64,000 nucleotides of DNA from Salinarchaeum laminariae (GTDB lineage Archaea; Halobacteriota; Halobacteria; Halobacteriales; Salinarchaeaceae). Shown piece by piece: positions 55,465 through 64,000 of this stretch. The stretch's first letter is position 1. Each line of letters starts with the position of its first letter. The translations under genes were made by a program, and so were the position numbers. Location of the stretch: assembly GCF_023204835.1 (NCBI RefSeq), contig NZ_CP096270.1:1302001-1366000 (forward strand). Reading direction: 5' to 3'. The notes beneath the pieces are model-generated. The model was not told where the DNA came from. It saw only the letters and a list, made by a program, of their open reading frames with translations, and ran no database searches.

Positions 55465-56447
55465 CAAGCGTCGGCCTCCGTATCGGGTAGCGTGGTCGCG
55501 TGTTCCGTCTCGGTCTCCTCGCCGTAGAAGTGCAGGAAGACGTCTTCGAGTGGCGGCTCCGCAATCTCGAGATCTTCGATCGCGTCGATCCCGGCGAGGT
55601 GGTCGAGCAGTCGCTGGTACTCGCCGCCGTAGGTGAACTGCACCTCGCGGTCGTGGACGGTGCGTTCGACGACGCCTTCGAGCCCGACGCCGACGGCTCC
55701 GGGATCGCCGCGGGTCCGGACGCGAACCCGTTTCCCGCCGCGATCCAGCAGTTCGTCGACGGGTTCGACGGTCGCCAGCCTGCCACCCCGGAGGATTCCG
55801 ACGCGGTCACAGACCTGCCGGACCTCCCCGAGTACGTGCGAGGAGAAGAACACTGTCGTGCCGCTCGCGGCCTCCTCGCGAACGAACGCGTTGAAGTGGG
55901 ACTGTTTGAGCGGGTCGAGACCGGCGGTCGGTTCGTCGAGGATCACCAGATCCGGATCGTGCATGAACGCGCGGACGATCCCGAGCATTCGCCGGTTCCC
56001 CGTCGAGTACTCCCCGATCTCGCGATCGAGCGGCGGATCGAACAGTTCGAGTAGCTCCTCACGGCGCTCGTCGCCGAGGATCCGCGCCTGGTGATCGAGA
56101 TACCGCCGCCCGGTCACGTCTTCGGGAAACCCCATCACGGAGGGGAGGAATCCGATCCTCGCCTTCGCTCCCCGGAGGGCAGCGGGATCGGTGACGTCCG
56201 CGCCGAGTACCTCGGCGTCGCCTGCTGACGGGGAGATCACGCCCAACAGCGTGCGAATCGTGGTCGTCTTCCCAGCGCCGTTCGGGCCGAGATAGCCGAA
56301 GATCTCTCCCTTCTCGACGGTGAGCGAGACGTCCTCTATGCCGACGACTGGCCCGTCCTCGCCTTTGGGCTGCTCGCGCCACGGAAGCGGGAACCGTCTG
56401 CAGGAGCCGTAGCGCTTCGTCAGCCCCTCGGTCCTGATCGCGGCCAT
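55464..56447 (-). CDS. ABC transporter ATP-binding protein
   Basis: A 327-residue ATPase. Walker A YLGPNGAGKTTTIRTLLG, signature YSTGNRRMLGIVRAF (an unusual STGNR), Walker B LVILDEPTAGLDP and H loop VFFSSHVLGEVRQVC. Relative to the family, a 20-residue insert (SCRRFPLPWREQPKGEDGP) follows TKRYG near the N-terminus. The last 90 residues are a regulatory extension. Coupled to the permease downstream; the pair forms a complete two-gene ABC-2 exporter of unknown substrate. Confidence 0.9.
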   Translation of the reverse strand: MAAIRTEGLTKRYGSCRRFPLPWREQPKGEDGPVVGIEDVSLTVEKGEIFGYLGPNGAGKTTTIRTLLGVISPSAGDAEVLGADVTDPAALRGAKARIGFLPSVMGFPEDVTGRRYLDHQARILGDERREELLELFDPPLDREIGEYSTGNRRMLGIVRAFMHDPDLVILDEPTAGLDPLKQSHFNAFVREEAASGTTVFFSSHVLGEVRQVCDRVGILRGGRLATVEPVDELLDRGGKRVRVRTRGDPGAVGVGLEGVVERTVHDREVQFTYGGEYQRLLDHLAGIDAIEDLEIAEPPLEDVFLHFYGEETETEHATTLPDTEADA

Positions 56448-56560
56448 TGGTGGTCAGTCGTCCGGTCGCAAGAAAAGTGTTCGTGGCGTGTGAGTGTACG
56501 CATTGGCCGGCAGTCCCTCTTCGACGAAAACACCGTCTGCCACGCGCTCCTCCGACGGAC

Positions 56561-57646
56561 CTACTGATCGATTCGTGATATTTCGAGTCCCTCGGCTGCG
56601 ATATCCTCGACCGCTGCTTTCCAGCCGCCGACGGAGTACTCCTCGCCGTCGACGTCGATGAGCAGTGTCGCTTTCACCGGGATCGATACCTTGTAATCTG
56701 CGTCGATGGGCCCTTCAAGTTCGTAATCGACGATCCGTCCGTTCCAGGTGCCACCAACCCGCGACCCGGTCTCGTGGCCAACGACGCGTGCTTCCAGCGG
56801 CTCGTCGTTGTCGAAGGCCGCCTGGAGATCGACGATGGCTCGCCACGGATCTAGATACCGGCGAGGGAGTCTCTGTGGTTCCTGTACTGTGCGGGACGAG
56901 GTCCAGATCTGTTCGTAGTACTGCTGGAACTGCAACACCAGGTTCTGGTTCGTGACGACGTGATACGACCGTTCGTCGCTGGTCGGAATCTCGCCGCTGT
57001 ACACGCCATAGGACCGATCGCTGGCGACGAGTAGGTCCGACAACTGCCGAGATCGAACGAGGAGGTCGTCCGGGTACTCGCCAGCCGAAACGCTGGCACC
57101 CAGATCTGATGTGGTCGCGACGAGTCGAACTGTGACGCCGCGATCGAGGGCGTCCAGAATCTCGTCCTCGAGCTCCGCGTACCGTTCGGGCGTCAGCGAG
57201 AGCGCGATCCACCATTCTGCCTGCTCGATCGCCTGGCGCATATGCCGGTTGGCCGACTCGCTGTGGCTCAGGACAGTAACGGAGCCTGCAGTTGCTTGTT
57301 CCTGCTCGTGCGTCTTCTCGAGCTCACTCGAAACGTAGTCCACCGTCTCGGCGAACTCTCCGACGTGGCGTTCTTTGTACGCATCCAGGGCCACTTCCGG
57401 TGCCGGTGCTCCCACGGTCTTCCCGCCACTCTTCTCGTGGACCTCGACCAGTCCCATCTCGCTGAGATCGTCGATGACGTCGTAAATCCGGGCCTGCGGG
57501 ACGCCCGACTCTTCGACGATTTTCGAGGGGCGAGCTTCGCCGAGCTCGACTGCTGCGACGTAGGCTCGGGACTGATACTCGGTGAGGCCGAGATCCTGAA
57601 GCTGCTCCGTGAGGCGTTCTACGTCGAGGCTGGGTCCCTCACTCAT
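56561..57646 (-). CDS. TrmB-family sugar-responsive transcriptional regulator
   Basis: A 361-residue protein. The N-terminal winged helix (about residues 8-90) has LTEQLQDLGLTEYQSRAYVAA and PQARIYDVIDDLSEMGLVEV. A helical linker (ELEKTHEQEQATAGSV) leads to the TrmB sugar-binding domain, with ALSLTPERYAELEDEILDAL and VVTNQNLVLQFQQYYEQIW. TrmB controls sugar uptake and central metabolism by releasing DNA when it binds sugars. Here it is the last gene of the importer operon, its start overlapping the ATPase stop (ATGA), so it probably autoregulates the locus. Confidence 0.93.
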   Translation of the reverse strand: MSEGPSLDVERLTEQLQDLGLTEYQSRAYVAAVELGEARPSKIVEESGVPQARIYDVIDDLSEMGLVEVHEKSGGKTVGAPAPEVALDAYKERHVGEFAETVDYVSSELEKTHEQEQATAGSVTVLSHSESANRHMRQAIEQAEWWIALSLTPERYAELEDEILDALDRGVTVRLVATTSDLGASVSAGEYPDDLLVRSRQLSDLLVASDRSYGVYSGEIPTSDERSYHVVTNQNLVLQFQQYYEQIWTSSRTVQEPQRLPRRYLDPWRAIVDLQAAFDNDEPLEARVVGHETGSRVGGTWNGRIVDYELEGPIDADYKVSIPVKATLLIDVDGEEYSVGGWKAAVEDIAAEGLEISRIDQ

Positions 57647-58809
57647 CTATTGGCACCTCGTGAGTCGGTTTCGTTACCCTCGGTCGTGGACGGCCCCGTC
57701 TCTATCCGGGTATCGCTCGCGTCGACCGACGGCGATCGAATCGCATCACCAGCGTCCATGTCGAACAGGTGGATCTGATCGGGCGGGAAGTTAAGCCCTA
57801 CACTATCCCCTTGTCGGGGGCGTACGCTGGCGGGAACGACGCACGTGACGATTCGGCCGTTCACCTCGAGTCGAACGAAGCTGTCGTTCCCCTGGTACTC
57901 TACGTGGCGAACGGTTCCAGTAGTGGCGCCGTCGTCCGGGTCGTCGAGCAACGTCAGGTCCTCCGGTCGAATGCCGAGTTGAATCGGACGATCGATCGCC
58001 TGGGTGTCATCCGATACCCGCACGAGTTCGTGGCTGTCGAGGAGATACCTCGTGTGCCCGTTCCGACGTTCGACGTCGATGTCCAGGAAATTCATCGCTG
58101 GGCTGCCGAGGAACGAAGCGACGAACCGGTTCTCTGGCCGAACGTACGTCGCCTCGGGCGATCCAATCTGCTGGAGTTCGCCGTCGTTCATCACTGCCAG
58201 CCGATCACTCATGGTCATCGCCTCCTTCTGATCGTGGGTGACGTAGATCGTCGTCACGCCGAGCTCTTGCTGGATGCGCTGTAGCTCCGTCCGCATCTGT
58301 GAACGGAGCTTCGCATCCAGACTCGAGAGCGGTTCGTCGAGGAGAAACACGTCCGGATCGCGGACGAGCGCTCGACCGAGGGCCACGCGTTGCTTTTGGC
58401 CACCGGAGAGCGCCGACACTTCTCGATCGAGAAGTTCACTGATACCGAACATCTCGGCGATCTCCTCCACTTTCTCGATGCGTTCGGACTTCGATAGAGC
58501 ACTCGAGTGTTTGAGGCCGTATCCGATGTTCTTCCGAACGTTCATGGTCCGATAGAGCGCGTAGTTCTGGAACACCATCGCGATCGACCGGCCACTCGGC
58601 GATCGACGAGTGACGTCCTCTCCGTCGATAAAGATCTTGCCGTCAGTCGGCTGTTCGAGTCCCGCGATCATGCGGAGCGTCGTCGATTTCCCGCAACCGG
58701 ACGGTCCGACGAGGACCAATAGATCACCGTCCGCCGTGAGGGAGAGCTCAGACACCGCGGTCTCCGACCCAAACTCCTTCCTAACGTTCTCGAGACGGAG
58801 TTCGGACAC
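57643..58809 (-). CDS. ABC sugar transporter ATPase (MalK/UgpC type), second in operon
   Basis: A 388-residue ATPase. VGPSGCGKSTTLRMIAG, LSGGQKQRVALGRALV, LLDEPLSSLDAKLR and YVTHDQKEAMTMSDR are the nucleotide-binding motifs; residues about 235-388 form the C-terminal MalK regulatory domain (LGIRPEDLTLLDDPDD). It lies between another ATPase gene and trmB. The two ATPases share the same organisation and only moderate similarity, so they may form a heterodimer or serve different permeases. It overlaps trmB by four bases. Confidence 0.93.
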   Translation of the reverse strand: MSELRLENVRKEFGSETAVSELSLTADGDLLVLVGPSGCGKSTTLRMIAGLEQPTDGKIFIDGEDVTRRSPSGRSIAMVFQNYALYRTMNVRKNIGYGLKHSSALSKSERIEKVEEIAEMFGISELLDREVSALSGGQKQRVALGRALVRDPDVFLLDEPLSSLDAKLRSQMRTELQRIQQELGVTTIYVTHDQKEAMTMSDRLAVMNDGELQQIGSPEATYVRPENRFVASFLGSPAMNFLDIDVERRNGHTRYLLDSHELVRVSDDTQAIDRPIQLGIRPEDLTLLDDPDDGATTGTVRHVEYQGNDSFVRLEVNGRIVTCVVPASVRPRQGDSVGLNFPPDQIHLFDMDAGDAIRSPSVDASDTRIETGPSTTEGNETDSRGANR

Positions 58810-58811
58810 GG

Positions 58812-59942
58812 TTACACCACCTCCCCGGCGTCGTTGAACGTCGTCAATCGATCCAGATCGAAAACGAACTCGGAGCTGTCTCCCTCTGTTACGTCGTCCG
58901 GTCGTGTTCTGAGCCGAGCCACGAGATCGAGTCCGTGGCCGGTGAGCTGAATCTCGTACGCTCGTCCGACAGGCTCTATCAGCTCCACCGTCAACACAAC
59001 AGGATCCGATGGACGGTCCACCTCGACCCGATCGCCAGCGGCCGGCTCTCCTCTGCTATCCGTCGGGTAGATGTACTCGGGCCGTATCCCGATAGTGTCC
59101 GGTGACCCTGCCGCGGATTGGGGAGTCTCGATGCCCGCTGCCTGCACGTCGTCGGGATCACAGAAGTTCATGGGCGGATCGCCGACGAACGACGCAACGA
59201 ACTCGTTTGCGGGTCGTTCGTAGACGTCTTCGGGTGTGCCGACCTGCTCGATGCGTCCGTCGTTCATCACCGCAATCCTATCTGCGATACTCATGGCCTC
59301 TTCCTGGTCGTGCGTGACGTAGATCGTCGTAATGCCGAGGCGCTGCTGAAGCTGCCGGAGTTCTGATCGCGTTTCGACCCGTAGTTTGGCGTCGAGATTG
59401 CTCAACGGTTCGTCCATACACAGCAGGTGTGGCTGTCGAACGAGAGCTCGGCCGACGGCGACGCGCTGTCGCTGTCCGCCGCTGAGTTGGGCGGGTCGGG
59501 TGTCCAGGTGGGTCTCCATCTCGAGCAGTTCGGCGATCTCCTCGACGCGCTCCGTCGCTTCCGTGCCGCTGATGTCGGTTTTCCGCAATGGAAACTGTAG
59601 ATTCCCTCGGACCGTCTTGTGGGGGTAGAGCGCATAGCTCTGAAACACCATCGCGACGTCGCGACGCTGTGGAGCCTGCCGGGTCACGTCTTCGTCGTCG
59701 AAGTGAATCGTCCCATCGGTCACGTGTTCGAGTCCCGCGATCGATCGAAGCGTCGTTGTCTTCCCACAGCCGGATGGGCCCAGCAAGACGAGTAGTTCGC
59801 CTGGCTCGACGTGGAGGTCGAGGTCGGAAACGGCGACGACGTCGTCGTACTGCTTCGTGAGCCCATCGACGTGGACGGCGCCCGACGCCGACGACTCGGA
59901 GAGTGACGAGGATTCTGACGGTTTCCGACGTTGTTCCGCCAT
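58812..59942 (-). CDS. ABC sugar transporter ATPase (MalK/UgpC type), first in operon
   Basis: A 376-residue ATPase with an acidic serine-rich N-terminus (PSESSSLSESSASGAV) before the ATPase core at about residue 20. Motifs are LGPSGCGKTTTLRSIAG, LSGGQRQRVAVGRALV, CMDEPLSNLDAKLR and YVTHDQEEAMSIAD. The regulatory domain (GIRPEYIYPTDSRGEP) ends the protein. It follows the MalG-like permease gene by one base, so it is the ATPase most tightly linked to this importer. Confidence 0.93.
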   Translation of the reverse strand: MAEQRRKPSESSSLSESSASGAVHVDGLTKQYDDVVAVSDLDLHVEPGELLVLLGPSGCGKTTTLRSIAGLEHVTDGTIHFDDEDVTRQAPQRRDVAMVFQSYALYPHKTVRGNLQFPLRKTDISGTEATERVEEIAELLEMETHLDTRPAQLSGGQRQRVAVGRALVRQPHLLCMDEPLSNLDAKLRVETRSELRQLQQRLGITTIYVTHDQEEAMSIADRIAVMNDGRIEQVGTPEDVYERPANEFVASFVGDPPMNFCDPDDVQAAGIETPQSAAGSPDTIGIRPEYIYPTDSRGEPAAGDRVEVDRPSDPVVLTVELIEPVGRAYEIQLTGHGLDLVARLRTRPDDVTEGDSSEFVFDLDRLTTFNDAGEVV

Positions 59943-59943
59943 C

Positions 59944-60834
59944 TTACCCCTCCACCGCTCCTGCGGTCAGTCCTTCGACCATGTATTTCTCTAGATAGAG
60001 GAACATCACGATGATCGGCAGCGTGGTGATGATCGATGCCGCCATGATCTCGCCCCAGACGTTCTGGAAGGCACTGTCGAGCGTCTCGATCCCGATCGGA
60101 AGCGTGTACAGTGCTTCGGACTGGAGAAAGACACTCGCGAACAGGTACTCGTTCCACGCAATCTTGAAAGAAAAGAGGAAGGCTGCGACGAGCACCGGCA
60201 GACTCACGGGCACGATCACGCGTGCGATCGTCTCGAGTCTGGAGTACCCGTCGATGAAAGCCGCCTCTTCGATCTCGACCGGAATGGACCGAAAGTAGTT
60301 CCAGAGGATGTACAGCGTCAGCGGGAGCGTCTTGACGGTGTACGTGATGTAGAGACTCGTTTTGGTGTCGACCAGGTCGAACCGGACCAGCAACTGGAAC
60401 AACGGGATCACCAGGGTGATCGCCGCGAGCATGTACACCACGATGATTCCCCGCCGGATCAGCGTGCCACCCGGGTAGTCGAGTCGAGTGAAACTGTAGG
60501 CGCCGAGGATGCTGACGACCAGTGCGATCACTGACGTGACCAAGGCGACCGAGAGGCTGTTCCAGAAGTACGTCTGAACGGGGAATGACCCGCTCCCGAA
60601 GATCACCTCGTAATGTTCGAGGGTGAACGATTTCGGAATCACGCCTCTGTCCCGCGAGTACAGTGACTCGTTGGTCGAGATGCTCGTGATGAACATCACG
60701 TAGAAGGGGTAGAGTGAGAACAGGAGGGTCAGTGCGGTTGCAACGTAGAATCCGATGCGACTGAGGAGCGACGACCGACGGTGGCCATCGAGCACGATCC
60801 GAAAGCCGTTCGCAACGTTCTCTCGAACCGTCAT
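59944..60834 (-). CDS. ABC sugar transporter permease (MalG type)
   Basis: A 296-residue permease with six helices, starting with RIGFYVATALTLLFSLYPFY. The EAA loop is IEEAAFIDGYSRLETIARVIVP, and the last helix (IVMFLYLEKYMVEGLTAG) shows the conserved MalG C-terminus. It overlaps the preceding permease gene by four bases. Confidence 0.93.
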   Translation of the reverse strand: MTVRENVANGFRIVLDGHRRSSLLSRIGFYVATALTLLFSLYPFYVMFITSISTNESLYSRDRGVIPKSFTLEHYEVIFGSGSFPVQTYFWNSLSVALVTSVIALVVSILGAYSFTRLDYPGGTLIRRGIIVVYMLAAITLVIPLFQLLVRFDLVDTKTSLYITYTVKTLPLTLYILWNYFRSIPVEIEEAAFIDGYSRLETIARVIVPVSLPVLVAAFLFSFKIAWNEYLFASVFLQSEALYTLPIGIETLDSAFQNVWGEIMAASIITTLPIIVMFLYLEKYMVEGLTAGAVEG

Positions 60835-61736
60835 AGTTCGTCCTCCCCCACGAACCGCATGTAGACGGCGACCATGACGAGCTGGAACAGGAACAGCATA
60901 ACTGCAATCGCTGCACCGAGTCCCTGATTGTACGTCGAGAACGCCGACTTGTAGGCGTAGATCGGAAGCGTTTCGAGATTCCTTGTTAGCAGCCAGACCG
61001 GTTCGAACGCGTTGAACTCCCAGACGAACCGGAGCAAGATTGCGATCAGGATCGTCCCCTTCAGCTCGGGCAGGATGATGTCCTTGAACTGTGCGAATCG
61101 GCCGGCTCCGTCTATCGTCGCTGCTTCGTACATACTCTGTGGAATCGCCTGTAACCGTGCGATGAACAGCAAGAAGGCGAACGGGAAGTTCCGCCAGACG
61201 TCGAAGAGGATCGCCATTTGCAACGCGTGGTCTCGTGACTGGAGGAGTCCGACGTCACTCTCGTAGATGCCGAGCCACGCGAGGAAGTCCGGGAGGTTAC
61301 CCCACAACGGATCGAGCATGAACTGCCAGGCGAACGCCACCGCGATGATCGGCGTCACGTGGGGAAGGAGAACCAGGCCGCGTGCTAGCCGTCGGCCGCG
61401 AAACGCCCGGTCGAATAGGAGCGCAACGGCGAGGCCGAGTGCCGTCGCGAGTAATGCACTGGCCACAGTAAATACGACGGTGTTGTAGGTTGCCTCCCAG
61501 AAGCGGTCGCTGTTGACGAGGGTCTCGTAGTTTTCGAGGCCGATCCACACTGGTGACTGGTCGGGGTTGAGCGGCACCTCGGTGAAGCCGAGGTATACGT
61601 TGTATATGAGTGGGTACAAAATGACCCCGCCGATGAGCAGCAACGACGGCAACACCAGCAGGTAGCCCAGCAACACCTCGCGCCGGCGCGGATCGATGCG
61701 CTCGATCCGTTCTCTCATGAACGTGGTCGACGCCAT
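60831..61736 (-). CDS. ABC sugar transporter permease (MalF type)
   Basis: A 301-residue permease. The first helix VLLGYLLVLPSLLLIGGVILYP follows a basic start (RIERIDPRRRE). The EAA loop reads MYEAATIDGAGRFAQFKDIILP. It is separated from the binding-protein gene by three bases and overlaps the MalG-type gene, so it is part of the same message. Confidence 0.93.
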   Translation of the reverse strand: MASTTFMRERIERIDPRRREVLLGYLLVLPSLLLIGGVILYPLIYNVYLGFTEVPLNPDQSPVWIGLENYETLVNSDRFWEATYNTVVFTVASALLATALGLAVALLFDRAFRGRRLARGLVLLPHVTPIIAVAFAWQFMLDPLWGNLPDFLAWLGIYESDVGLLQSRDHALQMAILFDVWRNFPFAFLLFIARLQAIPQSMYEAATIDGAGRFAQFKDIILPELKGTILIAILLRFVWEFNAFEPVWLLTRNLETLPIYAYKSAFSTYNQGLGAAIAVMLFLFQLVMVAVYMRFVGEDEL

Positions 61737-61739
61737 TCC

Positions 61740-63053
61740 CTAGATCACGTTCCGCATCTCGTCGGCCTGCTCCTGTGCCACGGTCTCCGGGTCGTCTCCC
61801 TGGACCGCGACGCGGTTCACGGCTCCCTCGACGAGCGCAGCGCTCGCGATGCTGCCGAATTCGGGAACTTGCGTCCCGCCGACGAGATCGAAGCGTTCCA
61901 TATTGTCCATCGCGGACGTGAACTGTGAGATCGTGTCTCCCCAGGCGGAGAGGATTTCGTTGTCCTGGTACTCGTCGGTCTCCGTGATGGACTGTCGGGC
62001 CGGAACCATTCCGCCGGGTGCGGCGTGCGCCCAAGCGATATAGGCGTCTCCGGAGGTCACGTGTGAAACGAGGTCCTGTGCGGACTCTCGCTTCGCGTCG
62101 GAGCTGTTGAAGATCGGATGCCCGAGCACCTGTCCGTAGGTCGACTGCCGGGTGTTCTCCATGTAGGATGCGAAGCCGGTGTCCTGGGCCATCTCCTCGC
62201 CGACGTTGTTCAGGATATGTCTGAGGATGTTCGTCGACCACAGGGTCATGTGGATCTCCTCGTTCTCGTAGAGCTGCCGGGTGTCGCTGAACGTGATCGC
62301 GCCGGGCGTGTACTCGGAGAGGTCCTGCACGTACTGGAGCGTCTCGACGATCTCGGGTTGGTCGAAGACGACCTCACCGTCGGCGTTGACGACCAGCCCA
62401 CCGTTGGCGCGGGCCATCTGCGTGAAGCACTGTCGTGCGTACGCGTCTTGCTGTGTGCCGAACCCGATCCCGTAGGTTCCGTTGTCTGGATCGTGGAACG
62501 TTTCGGCGGCTTCGAGAATTGCGTCCCACGTGAGTGGGTCGTCGAGCCCGGCTTCGTCGAATGCGCTCTTTCGGTACCAGACGCCTTGTACCCAGGACGT
62601 CGACGGAACGGCGTAGTAGCCGCCGTCGGGATCGCTCACGAAGTTGAGCGTCGCTTCCCGAAAGTCGTCCTCGCCGAGCTCTTCGACGACAGCCGTTGCA
62701 CTTTCCGTCGAAACTGCGCCGTCGTTACCCAGGCGCTGGATGTCCTGCACTGCGAGCAGCGCCGTGTCGGGTAGTGAATCGGATGCGATCGCGCTTTGGA
62801 TTTGTGTACCGATGTCGTTGTTGTCGACGAAATTCGTCTGTACGCTGACGTCGGATTCGTCTTCGAACGACGCTATCGTCGGTTCGATCGCGGAGCGGCG
62901 GTCTTCGGAGTTGTGAATGCTCCAGTATTCGATGGAGTCGCCCCCACCGTCACCGCCACCACCGCCGATACACCCTGCAAGGCCGCCAGCGAGTGCGGCG
63001 GCACTTCCAAGTACTGTTCGTCGGGGAAGCTGTCTATTGTGGGACGTTCCCAT
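61740..63053 (-). CDS. ABC transporter sugar-binding lipoprotein
   Basis: A 437-residue solute-binding protein. The signal LPRRTVLGSAAALAGGLAGC is a twin-arginine Tat signal with lipobox (cysteine near residue 28), followed by a G/D linker and SIEYWSIHNSEDRRSAIEPT. The substrate lobes contain YYAVPSTSWVQGVWYRKSAF and MTLWSTNILRHILNNVGEEM. It is the first gene of the importer operon. The start MGTSHNRQLPRR is preferred over a start 15 codons upstream that crosses the promoter. Sulfatase linkage suggests a sulfated sugar or glycan fragment. Confidence 0.92.
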   Translation of the reverse strand: MGTSHNRQLPRRTVLGSAAALAGGLAGCIGGGGGDGGGDSIEYWSIHNSEDRRSAIEPTIASFEDESDVSVQTNFVDNNDIGTQIQSAIASDSLPDTALLAVQDIQRLGNDGAVSTESATAVVEELGEDDFREATLNFVSDPDGGYYAVPSTSWVQGVWYRKSAFDEAGLDDPLTWDAILEAAETFHDPDNGTYGIGFGTQQDAYARQCFTQMARANGGLVVNADGEVVFDQPEIVETLQYVQDLSEYTPGAITFSDTRQLYENEEIHMTLWSTNILRHILNNVGEEMAQDTGFASYMENTRQSTYGQVLGHPIFNSSDAKRESAQDLVSHVTSGDAYIAWAHAAPGGMVPARQSITETDEYQDNEILSAWGDTISQFTSAMDNMERFDLVGGTQVPEFGSIASAALVEGAVNRVAVQGDDPETVAQEQADEMRNVI

Positions 63054-63080
63054 AGATAACCAATGTCTAACGGGGAACCT

Positions 63081-63115
63081 TAAAGATTTGGGAGACAACT
63101 ATTCTGCGTAGTTGT
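63081..63115 (-). promoter_or_regulatory. Promoter and palindromic candidate TrmB operator of locus 2
   Basis: On the minus strand ATCTTTAAGG (about 63081-63090) is a TATA-like box about 33 bases before the start at 63053. Immediately upstream of it 63095-63115 is a perfect inverted repeat, ACAACTA-N7-TAGTTGT. This is similar in layout to the TACT-N7/8-GAGTA element known for Halobacterium TrmB. Binding next to the TATA box or BRE would control the operon that ends with trmB. Confidence 0.55.
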
Positions 63116-63134
63116 TCGTATGTTGCTCGAGTCC

Positions 63135-64000
63135 TCAATCCGGTCCTGGGGGAGTAGAGAGCCCGAAGCGGCCGAATTCTGGGGTTGGTGCGGAGAGGTC
63201 TTGCATGCGTGAAACAAGCAACTCGCGCATTCTCTCTGCGTGTTCGGACCCAGTCGACAGCAGATCCCGTTTCTGTGCAGGATCTGCATCAGTGTCGAAC
63301 AGCATCGTGTCGGGTTGGCGCGAAACGCTCGGGGCTTCGTACCGCCACACCGGTCGGTCTGTGTACGGAAGGGTGTCGGGAACCGGATCCATAGGTGGGT
63401 CTGGCGGCTGAAACACGGCACGCGGATTCATCTGGAACGTGGATCTGACGACCGCCGATTTCCCCTCGTCGCACTGCCGATGGTACGTGAACTGTCCGTC
63501 GGTGACGTTCACGTCTGATCCCCAAATCCCGTACACTGCCGCGTCTCGGATCGAGTTGGATTCTCCGTCCAGCAGCGACAGCAGTGACCGACCGTGTGGC
63601 CCGTCTGTCTTTGCGTCCATCACTGATGCGAGCGTCGGGTGCAGATCCACTGCGCTCGTGAGTGCGCCGACGCGCTCTACGGTATCGCTGTAGGTTGGAT
63701 GCCAGACCAGGAGTGGAGTGTGCGCCAGTGTGTCGTAAAGCGGCCCATCGGCTTTCCCAAGCCACCCGTGGTCGCCCAGCGAGAATCCGTGGTCGGCGGT
63801 GACGACCACCACAGTATCCGACCAGGCATCCAGCGAGTCGAGCGTGTCACAGAGTCGGCCGAACCACTCGTCGACCATCGTGACTTTTCCCGCGAACTGT
63901 GCTTTGACGAACGCCAACTGGCGGTCGTCGATGGCTGCCTGGCCGGCATCGGTTCGTCCCCAGTGGGGCCACACTGGCATCTCGGGATCACGGGGATCAT
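63135..64000 (-). CDS. Sulfatase (arylsulfatase family), truncated at window edge
   Basis: The visible 288 C-terminal residues are in frame to the right edge; the N-terminus with the active-site Cys or Ser is outside the window. VVTADHGFSLGDHGWLGKAD is the conserved metal-binding and sulfate-site region, followed by PLLVWHP, TSAVDLHPTLASVM and DAAVYGIWGSDV. The substrate could be a sulfated polysaccharide or glycolipid. It lies 81 bases upstream of the sugar-binding protein gene in the same direction, but a promoter and palindrome lie between, so it may be a separate transcription unit. Confidence 0.9.
   Translation of the reverse strand, partial: DPRDPEMPVWPHWGRTDAGQAAIDDRQLAFVKAQFAGKVTMVDEWFGRLCDTLDSLDAWSDTVVVVTADHGFSLGDHGWLGKADGPLYDTLAHTPLLVWHPTYSDTVERVGALTSAVDLHPTLASVMDAKTDGPHGRSLLSLLDGESNSIRDAAVYGIWGSDVNVTDGQFTYHRQCDEGKSAVVRSTFQMNPRAVFQPPDPPMDPVPDTLPYTDRPVWRYEAPSVSRQPDTMLFDTDADPAQKRDLLSTGSEHAERMRELLVSRMQDLSAPTPEFGRFGLSTPPGPD

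Overview
This is chromosomal DNA of a haloarchaeon (class Halobacteria). The evidence is the high G+C content, very acidic proteins, TATA-box promoters with leaderless starts, a haloarchaeal 16S-tRNA-Ala(TGC)-23S-5S rRNA operon with bulge-helix-bulge processing stems, and family-specific genes (Hef nuclease, double-length TatC, MC1 chromatin protein, RdfA, the archaeal SMC-related protein, aIF-6, L31e/L39e). The 16S sequence looks broadly like the Haloarcula side of the class, but I cannot name a genus by eye.

Positions 1-28 kb are core genome. They hold the end of a DHH/DHHA1 phosphoesterase, two lipoproteins, an AbrB/PIN toxin-antitoxin-like pair with a palindromic promoter, malate dehydrogenase, Hef helicase-nuclease, a universal stress protein, a PiT phosphate permease, glyS, a four-CBS protein and hisH. 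They continue with two tandem DUF457-type membrane proteins, the rpl39e-rpl31e-tif6 translation operon, an RlmE rRNA methyltransferase, divergent tatC genes, pyrD and an MC1 protein. Several small genes are easy to miss: a 55-residue protein at 17443, L39e at 17931 and small membrane proteins. Two kinds of intergenic dispersed repeat occur (three copies of one, two of the other).

Positions 28.4-34.1 kb form the rRNA operon. It has at least three tandem promoters, a strong hairpin between the first two, complementary processing stems around 16S and 23S, and a tRNA-like minihelix just before 5S. A hairpin with a U tract follows 5S; no tRNA-Cys gene is seen there. Positions 34.9-38.8 kb hold a leftward three-gene ABC-2 exporter operon in which one permease is fused to a PrsW-like intramembrane protease domain.

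From about 39.3 kb onward intergenic DNA becomes AT-rich and the content turns accessory. First comes a pair encoding an archaea-specific SMC-related protein with a degenerate ATPase and an RdfA (rod-determining factor) homologue. Next is sugar locus 1 (43.4-53.1 kb): IclR regulator, enolase-superfamily dehydratase, SDR dehydrogenase, complete ABC sugar importer, creatininase-family hydrolase and beta-propeller lactonase. This set would suit uptake of a sugar or sugar acid, oxidation to a lactone, ring opening and dehydration. A short block follows (hypothetical/DUF1801 pair, an azlD remnant, a two-gene ABC-2 transporter). Sugar locus 2 (56.6-64 kb) runs leftward: sulfatase (cut by the window edge), sugar-binding lipoprotein, two permeases, two ATPases and a TrmB-family regulator, with a perfect inverted repeat at the importer promoter. 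Together the two loci suggest scavenging of sulfated or acidic polysaccharide breakdown products; the substrates are inferred, not shown.

I recognised no insertion sequence, integrase, CRISPR array or replication origin.
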